Positions 1 through 11,324 of a stretch of DNA of 64,000 bases are shown here, piece after piece. Numbering within the stretch: position 1 is the first letter of the stretch; the number at the start of each line of letters is the position of its first letter. Source of the DNA: Spinellus fusiger. Taxonomy: Eukaryota; Mucoromycota; Mucoromycetes; Mucorales; Phycomycetaceae. Where the stretch lies: NCBI GenBank assembly GCA_025094145.1, contig JALLLS010000107.1:1-64000 (forward strand). Direction: 5' to 3'. The position numbers were made by a program, and so were the translations under genes. The notes under the pieces are model-generated. The model ran no database searches. It was not told the origin of the DNA and saw nothing but the letters and a program-made list of their open reading frames with translations.

Positions 1-3000
1 ACGGCCCAAGTTCACATCGTGCTTCATAAGACGCATACGACAATCACGCGGCCAGCACTTTTTGTTGTTATAGCCGACAATGTTCTCAAAATTGGGATCA
101 GGATGTTCTGTCAAGTAGCGCTGGATCAAGTCGCGTGCTTCGTCTGCTGTGAACCGGAAGAAGATATGAAGACGGTCAATGTAGCGAGAGTAGAGGCGGA
201 TGGGGTGTCGTGTTTCTGTAGAGACATCACGGTACTGCAAAAAGTCATTGGGCAGTTGAGGAGGACCTGCCATCTCACTGGCCCTGTGAAGACCCAGCAC
301 AAGCAAATCAAGCACAAGACCGTAGTATTGGAAAATGAACGAAGCAAACTGAAGACCACGAATAAGACCGTACGTGTTGACGTGGTTCATGTCCTTGTAG
401 TTCAGCACAACGTTGTTCTTGGCAGTAGCATAATCTGCCAGGTTATGGTCGAGAATAAGACGCAAGAGACGACCGAGAAGAGTAAGATCTACTTTTTCAT
501 AGACACGACTGAACTGAGTCTCCAGCATGACATTGCACTGTCCTTCTGTTGTGTCCCATACTTCTGTCAGATTGTTGATTCCCTGACACCATTTGTACAC
601 CAGCAGGGGTGGGGGTTCAGAATCAGAAGGCTTGATCCAGGCAGGGAAGAGGTGGCGTTTGTCGGCTTCATACCAAAGGTACTGGTCAAGGTAAGCATCT
701 GTGATCTTCTCAAGTGGCTCAATGTCATAGACAGGAATCAGGTGAGAGTACAGATCCATAAACTCAATGCCCACTTCCTTGAAGGCACGCTGAGTCAGCA
801 GCAAACGTTTAATACGCGACAGGGCTTCGTGGGGGTTGTCATAGGCCTGCTCAATCAGACCCAGTTCTTCACGCTGACTCTGGTTCAATCGACCCTGCAC
901 ACTGTAGGCTTCACGAAGACGTTCAAGAGCAAGAATCAGCAGCTTTGTATCGTGTTTGTAGGAGAGAGGAGGAAAGGGAATAGGGGAGAACTTTCTGCTT
1001 TCCAGCCAATGCACTGTGGATGTATAAATAGCGACAGCCTCTTCAGCTGTAATGTAAGGACCATCCTTGAGATAGTTGTGTTGGCGCTCCTGTTCTGCCT
1101 TGAGCCATAGACGGGTCAAACGACCCAAGTTCTTGCGACAAATGGTCTTGTCCACAGTCGCACCACGACGAATACGCTCACGGTTGTAATGGGCCACACT
1201 TGTCCACCAATCTGCCTTGGCTTTAATGTAACGAAGGATCATGTTCTCAATGGGAGTGGGCATGCCAGGGACTTTCCAGGGAATGTTGGCCTTCCATGCT
1301 CTCCATGCTTCTGACAAGTGCTGTAGAATGGTACGGGATTTGTTGCCCTTGATGCCTTCAGGCATGGCATCTGTAATGTCGTGAAGCACAGCGGCTCTCA
1401 GTTCGAGATCGTAGTGAGAGTCCACACGTTGTTTTGTCACTGTCTTTGCAATGCCCTTGGAGTGTCTGCCCTCGAATTGACGGGCGAGCAAGTTGCCCAA
1501 CCAACGTTCGAGCAAGGGCACAATACCGCGCATAAAGAACAGCCATACTCTCCATCCAGGAGCCCAGAAGCCTACACCGGGTCCTTTGCCTACGGGTCCT
1601 GTGTTGAAGCGGTAGTCTAATGGTAGGATGCATGTCAGTTATCCAAGACTTTCTATGGTGTTGATAGAAAGAAAGAAAGAAAGATCTCAAAAAGATATAC
1701 TTACAGATCAAATGCTTTAAATCCTTGCACATACGAATCTGTCGCATCAGACGGTACTTGTATCTGTACATGCCTGTCAATTGTCCAACATGAGAAAAGA
1801 TGTACTGTAATCCATCGGCCAGTTGGAACGCATCGACATTGCCCAACCGATACTGGACATGGGAGTCGACAATCAGTTTTGTAAGACGAAGGATTTCTCT
1901 GCACAAGTGAAAGGCGTTACCGAACCGAGACTTTTTTCTTTCCTTGGTGGTCAGTGTCTTGACGGGCTTCAAGTTAAAGTTGTAGTCCAAGTGAAGGTAG
2001 TTGAGGTTTTTACGATGAATCAACAAATTCAACATGTTGTAGCCCTGTCGACACACCTGAAGACCTGCCTCCACCCAATCCAGCTGTGTGGTCTGGAAGA
2101 ACTTGGTGGCCTTTAGACTGCGGAAGAGATACTTTTTATTCAGAGCCTTGGGGGCACGGTGTTTGAGAGCATTCAATACATAGCACTTGAGCAGTTTTTG
2201 GTAAGACACACGCACTTTGACAGGCTGGTTAGGGGGACAATGTTCAAGGTACCAGTTCTTGACCAGGGGAATGTCCTGAGCACGTCTTGTCTGGCCTGAT
2301 CGCTTGTCATAAGGATGGGGTGCCCAGTAGAGAGCAATGGCATGGGATGTATTGTCTGTGTAGAGCTCTGTGCTATCGAGAAAGGGAGTGATGTGTTCGG
2401 GTAGACTGAATCCAGTCAAATCTTCCTCACCGTCCTCACCAAAGATGGAGTCCTCGTGTTGCTTTCCCGACAGGACAATGGTACGGGATGAGATGGGATT
2501 GACAATGGGATCAAAGTAAAAGGCAGGCAGATCAGGGTCTTCTGAGCGCACATACACCACAATGGGGTAGTGGTACCATGCTACACGCACACTGCGAGGT
2601 AGGGAGTTGTAGAGGAATGGAAATGCGATCTTGTATTCTGTACGTACAGGTTGACGGATGATGATCTTGTTGATGTCATTGAACTCATTCCAGTCTTCAT
2701 CGGATGTGTCAATGTCACGGAACAGAGGCTCAAACTTGGGTCCACCGGGAATAGCCATGCTGAGTGCCTTTGCTGTGAAGAAGGAGTTGAGGTCGAAGAG
2801 ATAAAAGTAGTTCTTGTCGTTCATGTCTGATAGCAATTGGTGGGCGAGACGGTAGAGAGTGGACATGATGGGAAGATCAAGACGCCACTTTCTGTAGGTG
2901 GTGCCATTGACGTGTTTTGTATCCAAGAGTGGCTTTGGATCATAGAACCAGTCATACACAGCGGCATCTTCCTCCTCGTCCATTTCCATTTGAATTGCCT

Positions 3001-3622
3001 CGAGGGGTTCTACATCCATAATATTGTCGCCATAGTCCAGGGGAGGTTCCTCATCATCAAAGGGAGGGAATCTCATACGCTTAAAGTGACGTCTGTCTCT
3101 CTTCTCTCTTCGCATCATGATCCACATGGTTCCCCACTGGGCAATGTACACAGGCTCAATGACCCATGGGATTTCATTGACAAAGGTGATGGCACCTGTG
3201 ATGTGATAGAGAACCGACACTTCTCTCACTTGCTCCCAGGGCATGGGCATGTTCTCCAGTAGCTTAAGGACAGCATGGGGAACATACTTGAGTGCACCCA
3301 GGTAAATGCGTTTGTCGTGTCGGAACTTTTTGGCAGACATGTCGCCGTGGTCTTTGATGATTTTACGCAGGTGTTCGGGTGGCATGTCGACTTTTTCGTG
3401 TTCAACAAACCCAAACTTGCGCTTGGAGCCATACCGTTTGTTTTGAAGTTGCTGCCATTTCTTTGCCTTGTCTTGAAGGCGTTCTTCGTAGCTTTTGCCA
3501 GGCTGTTCCTGGTTTGTGTCGTACGCGTACTGGCCGTAGTAGGGCTGTCCTGGCGCAGAGTACATGGACGTACCAGCATGAGGCATGGTAAAATCCTCGT
3601 TGTGGGTTGGATCACTCCTCAT
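1..3622 (-). CDS. PRP8: Pre-mRNA splicing factor Prp8, N-terminal half (3' part outside window)
   Basis: Core U5 snRNP scaffold that holds the spliceosome active site. Exon 1 runs 3622..1705 and exon 2 from 1616 to the window edge; the 88-bp intron (GTAAGT donor, TTAG acceptor) joins ..KHLI to [10 protein letters not shown] exactly as in other Prp8 proteins. The 1178 codons here cover about half of the usual ~2,300-2,400 residues: acidic/Pro start, PRO8NT-like region ([22 protein letters not shown]), PROCN region and the stretch to [12 protein letters not shown], the last residues visible. The RNase H-like and Jab1/MPN domains must lie left of coordinate 1. The start is the ATG at 3622 ([10 protein letters not shown]); the ATG at 3586 (MPHAG) is an equally reasonable alternative. 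It is transcribed divergently from the NIPA gene at 4012. Near-universal sequence conservation makes the call very secure. Confidence 0.97.
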
Positions 3623-4011
3623 GATACGATGAAGAGACAAGAAAAATATTCTTAGTCCAGGACCATTCCACACCACACCACACCACTGCGGTGCTGTGAC
3701 TGTGACTGTGAATCCTCTACGTCACACGTTTGAGAGGGGAGGGCAAAGGTGTGTCGCTCCTTCCCAAGGGAAAAGAAGGGAAGTCTGTCTTGACTGATTT
3801 TGAGGGTGTACAGAGAGAAACCCTCTTTTTTATTTTTTATTTTATTTCCGTCTCCTTTTTTGTCTCTTTTTTTGTCTCCTTTTTTGTCTCTCTCTCTCTC
3901 TATTGAGTAGATTTGATTTATGCACAATGGATATGTACACGTGACATGGTGTCTCCTATGTAGAGTTCACTAGTGCTTCCTTTCTACCTTTTTTTTTTTT
4001 CCCTTCCTCTT
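3623..4011. promoter_or_regulatory. Divergent promoter region between PRP8 and NIPA-family gene
   Basis: The 389 bp between the two divergent start codons contain long pyrimidine tracts and one CACGTGAC at 3938-3945. This matches the RTCACRTG consensus (reverse complement) bound by Cbf1/bHLH factors in fungi. The motif is seen directly; binding and shared regulation are inferred. No clear TATA box was identified. Confidence 0.35.
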
Positions 4012-5483
4012 ATGCTCTTCTCATTTCTTCAACAGCACAGCCTAGCCAGTCTCTTTTCTCTTTTCAGCCTGGACAGTCCTCAGCTTTATTCCTCCCATAG
4101 CAACCCTCTTCCTCAAGTGGTGTCTTTCCACAGCATAGACAGCCTCCACAGCACAGAGCCCTCTCTCCTTAGTTTCTGGGTAGGCCTGTTTGTGTCTGTA
4201 GTGACGAATCTTGTTCAGGCCTTTTGTCTTGCCTACCAGCGCAAATCCCACCTAGCAAATGATAGTCTTCCCAAGGAAGCACGCAGGAGTGCCTACCGTC
4301 GTCCATTATGGGCCGCTGCCTTTGGAATGTACCTGGTAGCCAATATCACTGGTTCTGTCTTTTCCATTGGCTATCTTCCTGTGGTGATTCTTGCTCCGAT
4401 TGGTGCTATGAATCTTGTCTTTAATGTCATGGCTGCCAATGTAGTGTTGGGAGACCCACTGTCAAGGAGAAGTGTGATTGGTAAGTCAGATCAGACCATG
4501 ACATCACAGTGCACTCCGCAGATGCCATGAGAAAGAAAGAAAGAAAGAAAGAAAGAAAGGAGTGTATGTATGGCCTTGTCCTTATTTCTCTCTAGGCACA
4601 GTGTTGATTGTCGCTGGTGCATTGTTGGTGGGGGGGTTTGGTGTGTTGAATGAGCCCAATCACAGCTTAGAAGACCTCATTCAGCTCTATAAGAAGCCAG
4701 GCTTTATTGTGTACTTTAGCATTCTAGAGTCAGCTGTTGTGGTGACTATGCTCCTGACCCACACACTTGATTATGTCTACTGCCAATGGGAAGACACCGT
4801 CTCACCACCCCATCCTTCGCTGTTGCTGGATAGGTGGGTGTGTCTGGAGGATCTCAAGCGCTATGTTGGGATGAGGTAAGCAAAAGAAAAGAGAAAGAGA
4901 GAGAAAAGGGTCTGTTTTCTGTGCTAATGGCTGTCTCTGTTCTGTTCTGTCTCTTTCTTTTATGGACATGCCAGTTATGGTATTCTCGGGGGGAATATTA
5001 GTAGCCAAAGCCTGCTATTTGCCAAAAGCGGGGTTGAGCTGCTTATTCTTACCCTTGTCTATCATGACAACCAGCTCCACCATGCACTGACATGGATTCT
5101 GCTGGTGATGATGGTGGCTACTGCTGTGTTGCAGGTAATTCTCCCTTCTCATTGGCAGACGCAACAAGAGAAAGGAATTGTGGTTTTTGGCTCATACTTC
5201 TGCTGCTCCCAAGCTATTCTATCTGAACAAGGGATTAAGGCTCTGTGACACGGTGGTGTTGGTGCCGCTCTCCTTTTGCGCGTTTAATGTGTCGACGCTA
5301 TTCAATGGGGTTGTGTATTATGACCAATGGGACCGCTTACAGTGGTGGCAGTGGGTGCTGGTGCTGCTGGGAGTGGTGCTGACAATGCATGGTGTCGTGT
5401 TGCTATCCACACCCACAGCTGAGAAGGACGCGACTGAAACCACGCGTCTTTTGATGTCACCTCCCCACTATGCTGGTTCCTAG
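4012..5483 (+). CDS. NIPA/DUF803-family membrane transporter (putative Mg2+ transporter)
   Basis: Multi-spanning protein of 392 aa from four exons: 4012-4480, 4596-4875, 4975-5134 and 5214-5483; lengths sum to 393 codons. Family hallmarks are the N-terminal helix with SVVTNLVQA, the segment PVVILAPIGAMNLVFN followed by LGDPLSRRSVIGT, the helix TVLIVAGALLVGGFG, and the later YLNKGL..CDTVVLVPLSF block. In the NIPA family this fold moves Mg2+ and related cations at plasma or endosomal membranes; substrate here is inferred. The last acceptor was placed at 5213 because it restores VLQ-LFYLNKGL, the family pattern; an acceptor at 5158 would break the frame. Intron 1 carries a (GAAA)n run at about 4531-4558. 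The hydrophilic tail after the last helix ends LLMSPPHYAGS. Confidence 0.85.
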
Positions 5484-6192
5484 GCAACAGACATCCATGG
5501 TGTGAACAAGTGAATGGAGGGGAGCTTTTGATGCCCTTATCCAATGACAATTGAACAATTGAACACTTGAACACTTTCTCCCTTATGATTGATGTGTAGA
5601 CATGGAATTTGGATTCCTTGCTCTTCTTTATTCCTCTTCTTGGATTCCTTATGACTTATGACTGGATTCTTACGATTGAACTACGCATCCACAGATCACA
5701 GGCAAAAATTGAATTCCTTTTTCCCTCTCTTTTCCCTCTTTTTCTCTTTTTCTATACACACCACACCACTGCTCTTCTGTCTCCACTGACTCATAAAAAA
5801 CAAGTAAAGGAAAATATAAAGAGAAAAAAAGAAAAAAAAAGAACGTCGCCTTGTATTATAAACCCGCATCAGATTTCTCTTTTTCTTTCTTTCTTTCTTT
5901 CTTTCCTTTTTCTCTTTCTTTTCTTTTCTTCACTTCTTTATTCAACAGAAAAAGAAGAAAAAAAAATCAAACTCAAAAAGAAAAAAGAAAAACTCAACCT
6001 CCTTTGGCTTGAACCCTTTCTTTCCTTTGTTTACCCACAGTAGAAGAAAAAGACACGCAACCTCCCCTCCACCACTGCACTGCACTACAGAGAGAAAGAA
6101 TAAACAAAGTAAACTGTAAATACGTCATTGCTTCTGACTTGTGACTTAACGCTTGGAAAAAAAAAGAGACTCACAGCCAACGCATACAAAGA
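5484..6192. other. Intergenic region between NIPA-family gene and DEF1
   Basis: 3' UTR of the transporter and 5' region of DEF1. Mostly C/T-rich tracts (5720-5760, 5878-5945) and A-rich tracts (5815-5845, 5945-5995). Open frames through it are low complexity only. I see no gene. Confidence 0.6.
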
Positions 6193-8094
6193 ATGACTTT
6201 TTACGAAACACGAACACATACAACCGGTGGAAAGGGACGCTCCTCCGGCTCCATTGAACAAAACGACTTTAAAAAGTTAAAGACCCAATATGGTGCTCAT
6301 TTAGCCACGCTGAAAGAGCTGTTCACAGACTGGACAGAAGATGACCTGTTGTTTGCTATTGGAGATGCTGATGGAGACCTGGAGTTGGCAGTGGATCGTA
6401 TTAGTGAAGGTAATTCTTTGTGGTGGTAGTGAGGTGCTTACCCGACACCTCTCCTTTCTTACTTTTTACTATTTCTTCTTACTCTTTCTTCTTATCTTAC
6501 TCTTATTCTTACTCTTACTCTTACTCTTACTCTTACTCTTACTCTTACTCTTACTCTTTCTTCTTATCCACAGGACACGCAAGTCAGTGGGGAGAGGTCA
6601 AAACAAAGAAAACAAAAAAGGAGGGACTGAAGAAACCCACTCCACCCCAACCCACCTACCAACGCACAGAACAAGACCGCACAGTAAAAAGTCAGAGCGA
6701 GAAAAAGACAGCCAAAGGTGGGGTGTTGATTACTCTAAGTGTAGTATGACTATTCCTCTCTTTTCTCTTTTCTCTTTTTCTCTTTTTCTCTTTTCTTTCT
6801 CTTTTCTCTTTCTCTTTTGCTAATAAGGAGCACACCTCGTGAGTAGAAAAGGGAGGCAAACCAGTGCGTGGTAAAGTAGCTCAGAATACGTCATGGCCAA
6901 GGCCAGCCAAGCCAGTGTACCCAGTCACTGACCAAGGGAGTTCGTGGGCTGCTATTGCTACACCCAAGGAGAGCAGTGAGAAGGACGTGCTGAAGAAGCA
7001 GGAGGGTTCTGACGTAAAGCAGAGCACATCAGACAGCTGGGACACACCCTGGTCAGCGGCCCATGGTGGCTCTACAGCAGCACAGAACACAGACGAGGCA
7101 GCAGTGCCAGAGACAAAGGCAGCGGTGCCAGAGACAAAGACATGGGCAAGTCTGTTAAAGTAAGTCCCTCCTTCCCTCTTCCTTCCCTCCTCCTTCCCCT
7201 TGTCCATTAGAATGGCTTGTTAAAAGAGAGAGAGAATAGATCACAGCCAAAGCCAGAGGTCAAGGAAGACATCAAGGAGCAAGAGACAGACGAGGAGCAG
7301 GAGACAGACGAGGCAGTGGAGGATGGACAGGGAAAAGAGGAATTGGAAGGATCGCCCTTGGAGGCTTCTTCTGACGCGTGGGACTCGGCAGCAGAAACAG
7401 CCAAAGCACCCTCCCATCATCCTAGTGCTGCTGCTGAAGAAGGGTCCAGTGAGGTCTTTTCTGTGCCTCGGAAGGAGCACACTGCTGTGGAGACAGTGGT
7501 GGAGGAGCCTTTGGTGGGCAAGACCAAATCCACCGTGCGTCGTCTTAAGCAGGAGGAGCCCGTGGTATTGCCCAGCAACAGCGCTACTCTGGCTGCAGTA
7601 GGTGTCAAGTTTGGCAGTCTGAATTTGGATGAGGATGAGGTGGAGGAGCCTATTGAGGCAGTGTCGGTCGTGTCAGTGTAAGTGCATCCACGAGCCACAG
7701 CGTATAGAATAGGGTAGAAAGAGGGTGGCTGTTCTGTATTGACCCTGGTGCATGTAGTGAGCCCCCAGCAGCAGAGCCCATGGCTGCAAAGGAATCTGTA
7801 GGTGGAGAAGAACACGAGTCTACAGAGCCAACACCTCTTGCTGCTGCCTCACCTGTAGTAGCAAAGACCAACACACTGCAGGCATCTGAAGTGTCCCTGA
7901 ATGCCAACCCCACTGGCTATCTTAAGCAGGACATTTCTGCTGCCTATGTCTCTCCACCTGCCACAACAAGCAGTGCTACAGACCACAGTGCAGTTCCTCA
8001 TGTCCACAGCACTGCAACTCCCACTGCTGCTGTTAATACTGCTGTTAATACTGCTGTTAATACTGCTGTTAATACTGCTGTTAATACTGCCAAT

Positions 8095-8125
<31 letters not shown>

Positions 8126-8305
8126 CTACCACAACCACAACTCCTCCACACACTAGCACACTCCACCCTACCCCACACACCCAAACACAACCCACTCAGT
8201 CCCAGCAAACTCCGCAATCCCAGCATGCTCAACTCCAACAGCACTATGCCCAACAGCAGGCACAGCAACAGCAGGCACAGCAACAGCACCACCACCACCA
8301 ACAGC

Positions 8306-8336
<31 letters not shown>

Positions 8337-9439
8337 GAGCCACCCTCATCTTCCTCAACAGCAGACCCACCCATTTGGCATGGACCATCTTACCTCTGCC
8401 TATAGCTCTTATCTGCCCAACCAACCTCCTGCTGGTATCTCTGGTTTTGGCATGAATCCAATGGGAACACTGCCTGATTATGGTATTTATGGCACTGAAG
8501 CCCAGCGTGCTGCTGCTGCCATGGTAAGGGGTGGAGATGTCACCAAGAGGCCTCCCCTTTCTATTCTATTCTAATGCTTTCTATTGTAATGACTAGGGCT
8601 ACTATGATCCTGCTGCCTTCCACACCCCCTCAGTGACCTCCACCAGTCCCTACCAAGCCAGAGACAAGTACAGCCAGGATCCCACCGCCACCCAGGGACA
8701 GAACACCATGCCACAGCAGGCCCAGATCTATCCTGCCAATGTCCCGTATTACCAATACTACTACATGCCCAACCAGTACGGCGGCTACCAACAGTCAGGC
8801 TACGGACAGCCCTTTATCAACAAGAACATGTACCCTAGCATGTACCAACACTCGGCCAAGCCTGCCTCTCCCTATGCTGGGTCCCCCTATGCCACCCACT
8901 CACAGCACTACAACCAGTCGGGATCAGGTGGCTACGACGACATGTCAGGCCTACAGCAGCACCTGGGAGGTCTCCATGACTACCACAAGTCCTCCTATGG
9001 TGCTAATCCTCAACTGCAGGGATTCCTGAACCTCCAACAACCCCCTCAGCCCCAACAAACCCCCACCAAGAATGATACTGCACCCTACAAGTATGACAAG
9101 TCCAACGGAGCTGCCAATGCGAGTGGCAATACACCTCAGCAGGGCCATATGACAAGCAGCAATCCTCAGCAGGGCCAGCAAGGACAACAGGGCCAACAAG
9201 TGCAGCAGCAGGGCCAGCAAGTGCAGCAGCAGGGCCAGCAACAGCAGGGCCAGCAACAGCAGGGCCAGCAGCAGCAGTACCATCAGATGGCCAATCCTAA
9301 TTACTTTGGACAACCTCAAATGTTTTCTTACCAACAATATCCTCAACAGTATCATCCCCAGACTCAACAACCTCAGGGTCAACCTCCCTCTGCTGGGCGT
9401 CAACAGCAGCAGCAGCAGCAGCAGTACTGGAACCAATAG
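6193..9439 (+). CDS. DEF1: Def1-like RNA polymerase II degradation factor (CUE domain, Gln-rich tail)
   Basis: Predicted 906-aa protein from six exons: 6193-6409, 6574-6717, 6856-7159, 7231-7677, 7758-8523, 8597-9439 (2721 nt). Residues ~25-75 form a CUE-type helical module (FKKLKTQYGAHLATLKELF, TEDDLLFAIGDADGDLELAVDRI), then basic/charged linkers, a WASLLK motif, and a long low-complexity tail: AVNT repeats, poly-Ala, His/Gln runs, GYYDPAAF, and QQGQ repeats ending YWNQ. This is the layout of yeast Def1, which uses its CUE domain and Gln-rich region to recruit elongin-cullin for ubiquitylation of stalled RNA polymerase II. Boundaries around 6717/6856 and 7159/7231 are the least certain (chosen to keep frame). 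It is convergent with NST1. Confidence 0.82.
6489..6556 (+). repeat. (TTACTC)n hexanucleotide microsatellite in DEF1 intron 1
   Basis: About eleven copies of the hexamer TTACTC/ACTCTT lie between donor 6410 and acceptor 6573. They supply the pyrimidine-rich tract ahead of the acceptor, so length variation here could affect splicing. Confidence 0.85.
8029..8088 (+). repeat. 12-bp tandem repeat encoding AVNT x5 in DEF1
   Basis: Five perfect copies of GCTGTTAATACT are read in frame as Ala-Val-Asn-Thr, followed by GCCAATACT and a poly-Ala (GCT) run. Perfect nucleotide identity across copies points to recent slippage or unequal exchange rather than protein-level constraint alone. Confidence 0.9.
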
Positions 9440-10234
9440 TAATAATAAAAACACACCAAGGAAAAAAAAAAGAAAAAAAAAGAGAGAGAGAGATTTAGAG
9501 AGAGCAGGGAAAATAGCAGAGAAAAGAAGTCCAATGGTTCATTTCTTAAGGGGGGGTTGTTTGGCTATGGATTTTTCTTTTCTTTTCTTTTCTTTTTCTT
9601 TTTCTTTTTACATAGGGAATTTGGTACTCTACTGTTACTGATATTAGCACTGGTCTATGCACTAGTATTGGTATGGTGTAAACTGCTATTCTATATTTTA
9701 TGTTATTGCTCTGTTATTCTTTTCTACTCACTCTTTTTCTCTTCCTTTCTCTCTTCCTTTCTCTCTTCTTCCTTTCTATATACACACTTGTATTTATCTC
9801 CTCTTTCTCTCCTTTTCTCTCTTGTACAAATCCCTCTGCTCAGAAGTTTAGCTATTCTAGTCAATCCATAGAGTCCAAGGCTCTACCTTGCCCAAACTTA
9901 ATACTCTTTGTTTGCTTATGTGTGTGTGTCTGTTTGCCTGTGTGTTTGCCTGTTTGTATATACCTAGAGAGAGAGAGATGTGTAGATATGTTTGTAGATA
10001 TGTTTGTAGATAAATATGTTTGTAGATAGATATGTTTGTAGATAGATATGTTTATGGGTGGAGTTTTCTTTCTTTCTTTTCTGGTGAGAGTGTAAGATAT
10101 GAACATGATATTACAGGTAAAGCCAATGAAAAACAAAAAACAAAAAAACAGAAGAAAAATAAACAGAAATGAAAGGGATAAGTTATGTCTTTTTTTTCTT
10201 TTTTTCTTTTTTTCTTTTTTCTTCTTTTCTTCTT
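9440..10234. other. Convergent intergenic region DEF1/NST1
   Basis: Both genes end here, so this is 3' UTR and terminator space. It holds T-rich (9570-9610, 10190-10230) and A-rich tracts and an imperfect 12-bp tandem (TGTTTGTAGATA type) at about 9985-10050. No coding signal. Confidence 0.6.
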
Positions 10235-11237
10235 TCATGGCATAGGACTACCAAATGGATCTGTCCCTCCCTTGGGCAATGGGAGAGAAGGTAGAGGTAG
10301 TGTGGGTGGAGGATGACTAGAGAGACCCAGCACGGGTGGTTGTGTAGGCAGAGAACGAGGTGCAAAAGGAGGAGACAGCGAATCCACTGCATTTGTCATC
10401 GCATAGTTAAAACTAGCTCTACGTCCAGCTTCTACAACAGGTACTTTGGCATATTCATACAATACAACAATGCCATGTTGGGGATGATGAACACATTGGA
10501 ATCCACTCTGCGGAGAGGCTTGGATGGCTTCGTACAGTTCACGCATTTCAATCTGATAATCGACATGGAGATCACACATGATTAAATGCAGTTGGCTGAG
10601 GGTAAAGAGATGAGGTGCATTATAGTATTTTGTAGGCATGATCTCTTCCAATTTTTGATAAGCTACTTTTGCTCTCTCCAGAATAGGGGCATTGCGATCA
10701 GGCTAATGTAGTGTAATAATAACAGTAGTATTAGTATTAGTATTAGTATTAGTATTTAGTATTTAGTATTAGTATTAGTATTAGTATTAGTATTAGTATT
10801 AGTATTAGTATTAGTATTAGTATTAGTATTAGTATTAGTATTAGTATTAGTATTAGTATTAGTATTAGTATTAGTATTAGTATTAGTATTAGTATTAGTA
10901 TTATTATTTGTATTAAGTATTAGTTGTCATTATAGCAGTAACAGTAAGAAAGAATAAATCAATATAGAATCCCTTTACCACCACCACCATCGTTCAATGG
11001 ATTCACTTACCAAGGCATCTCCAAATAGCTTTCCATGAACATTATCAGAGAGCATGGAAGAAGCCGTCCAACCATTGGTCCAGCCAAATCCTGTACTGTC
11101 ATTAGAGAACCGTCTGTCAAGAGGCTTAGGGTCTTCCCATCGTCCTCGTGTCCGTGCTTCACTAGGAGACAATAGAGGCACGCCACAGGTACTTGTAGTG
11201 CCTAACCACATAGACACATACAGACACGCACATATAT

Positions 11238-11274
<37 letters not shown>

Positions 11275-11277
11275 CAC

Positions 11278-11324
<47 letters not shown>

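Noticed and set aside
19..1110. 363-codon plus-strand open frame
   Set aside because: It is the antisense of PRP8 exon 2, whose minus-strand translation is near-identical to known Prp8; the plus frame has no similarity.
5609..6043. 144-codon plus frame after the NIPA-family gene
   Set aside because: Made of poly-pyrimidine and poly-A tracts (Phe/Leu/Ser/Lys only); downstream UTR/promoter sequence.
10731..10915. Telomere-like hexamer array
   Set aside because: AGTATT is not a telomeric unit and the array sits inside an NST1 intron.
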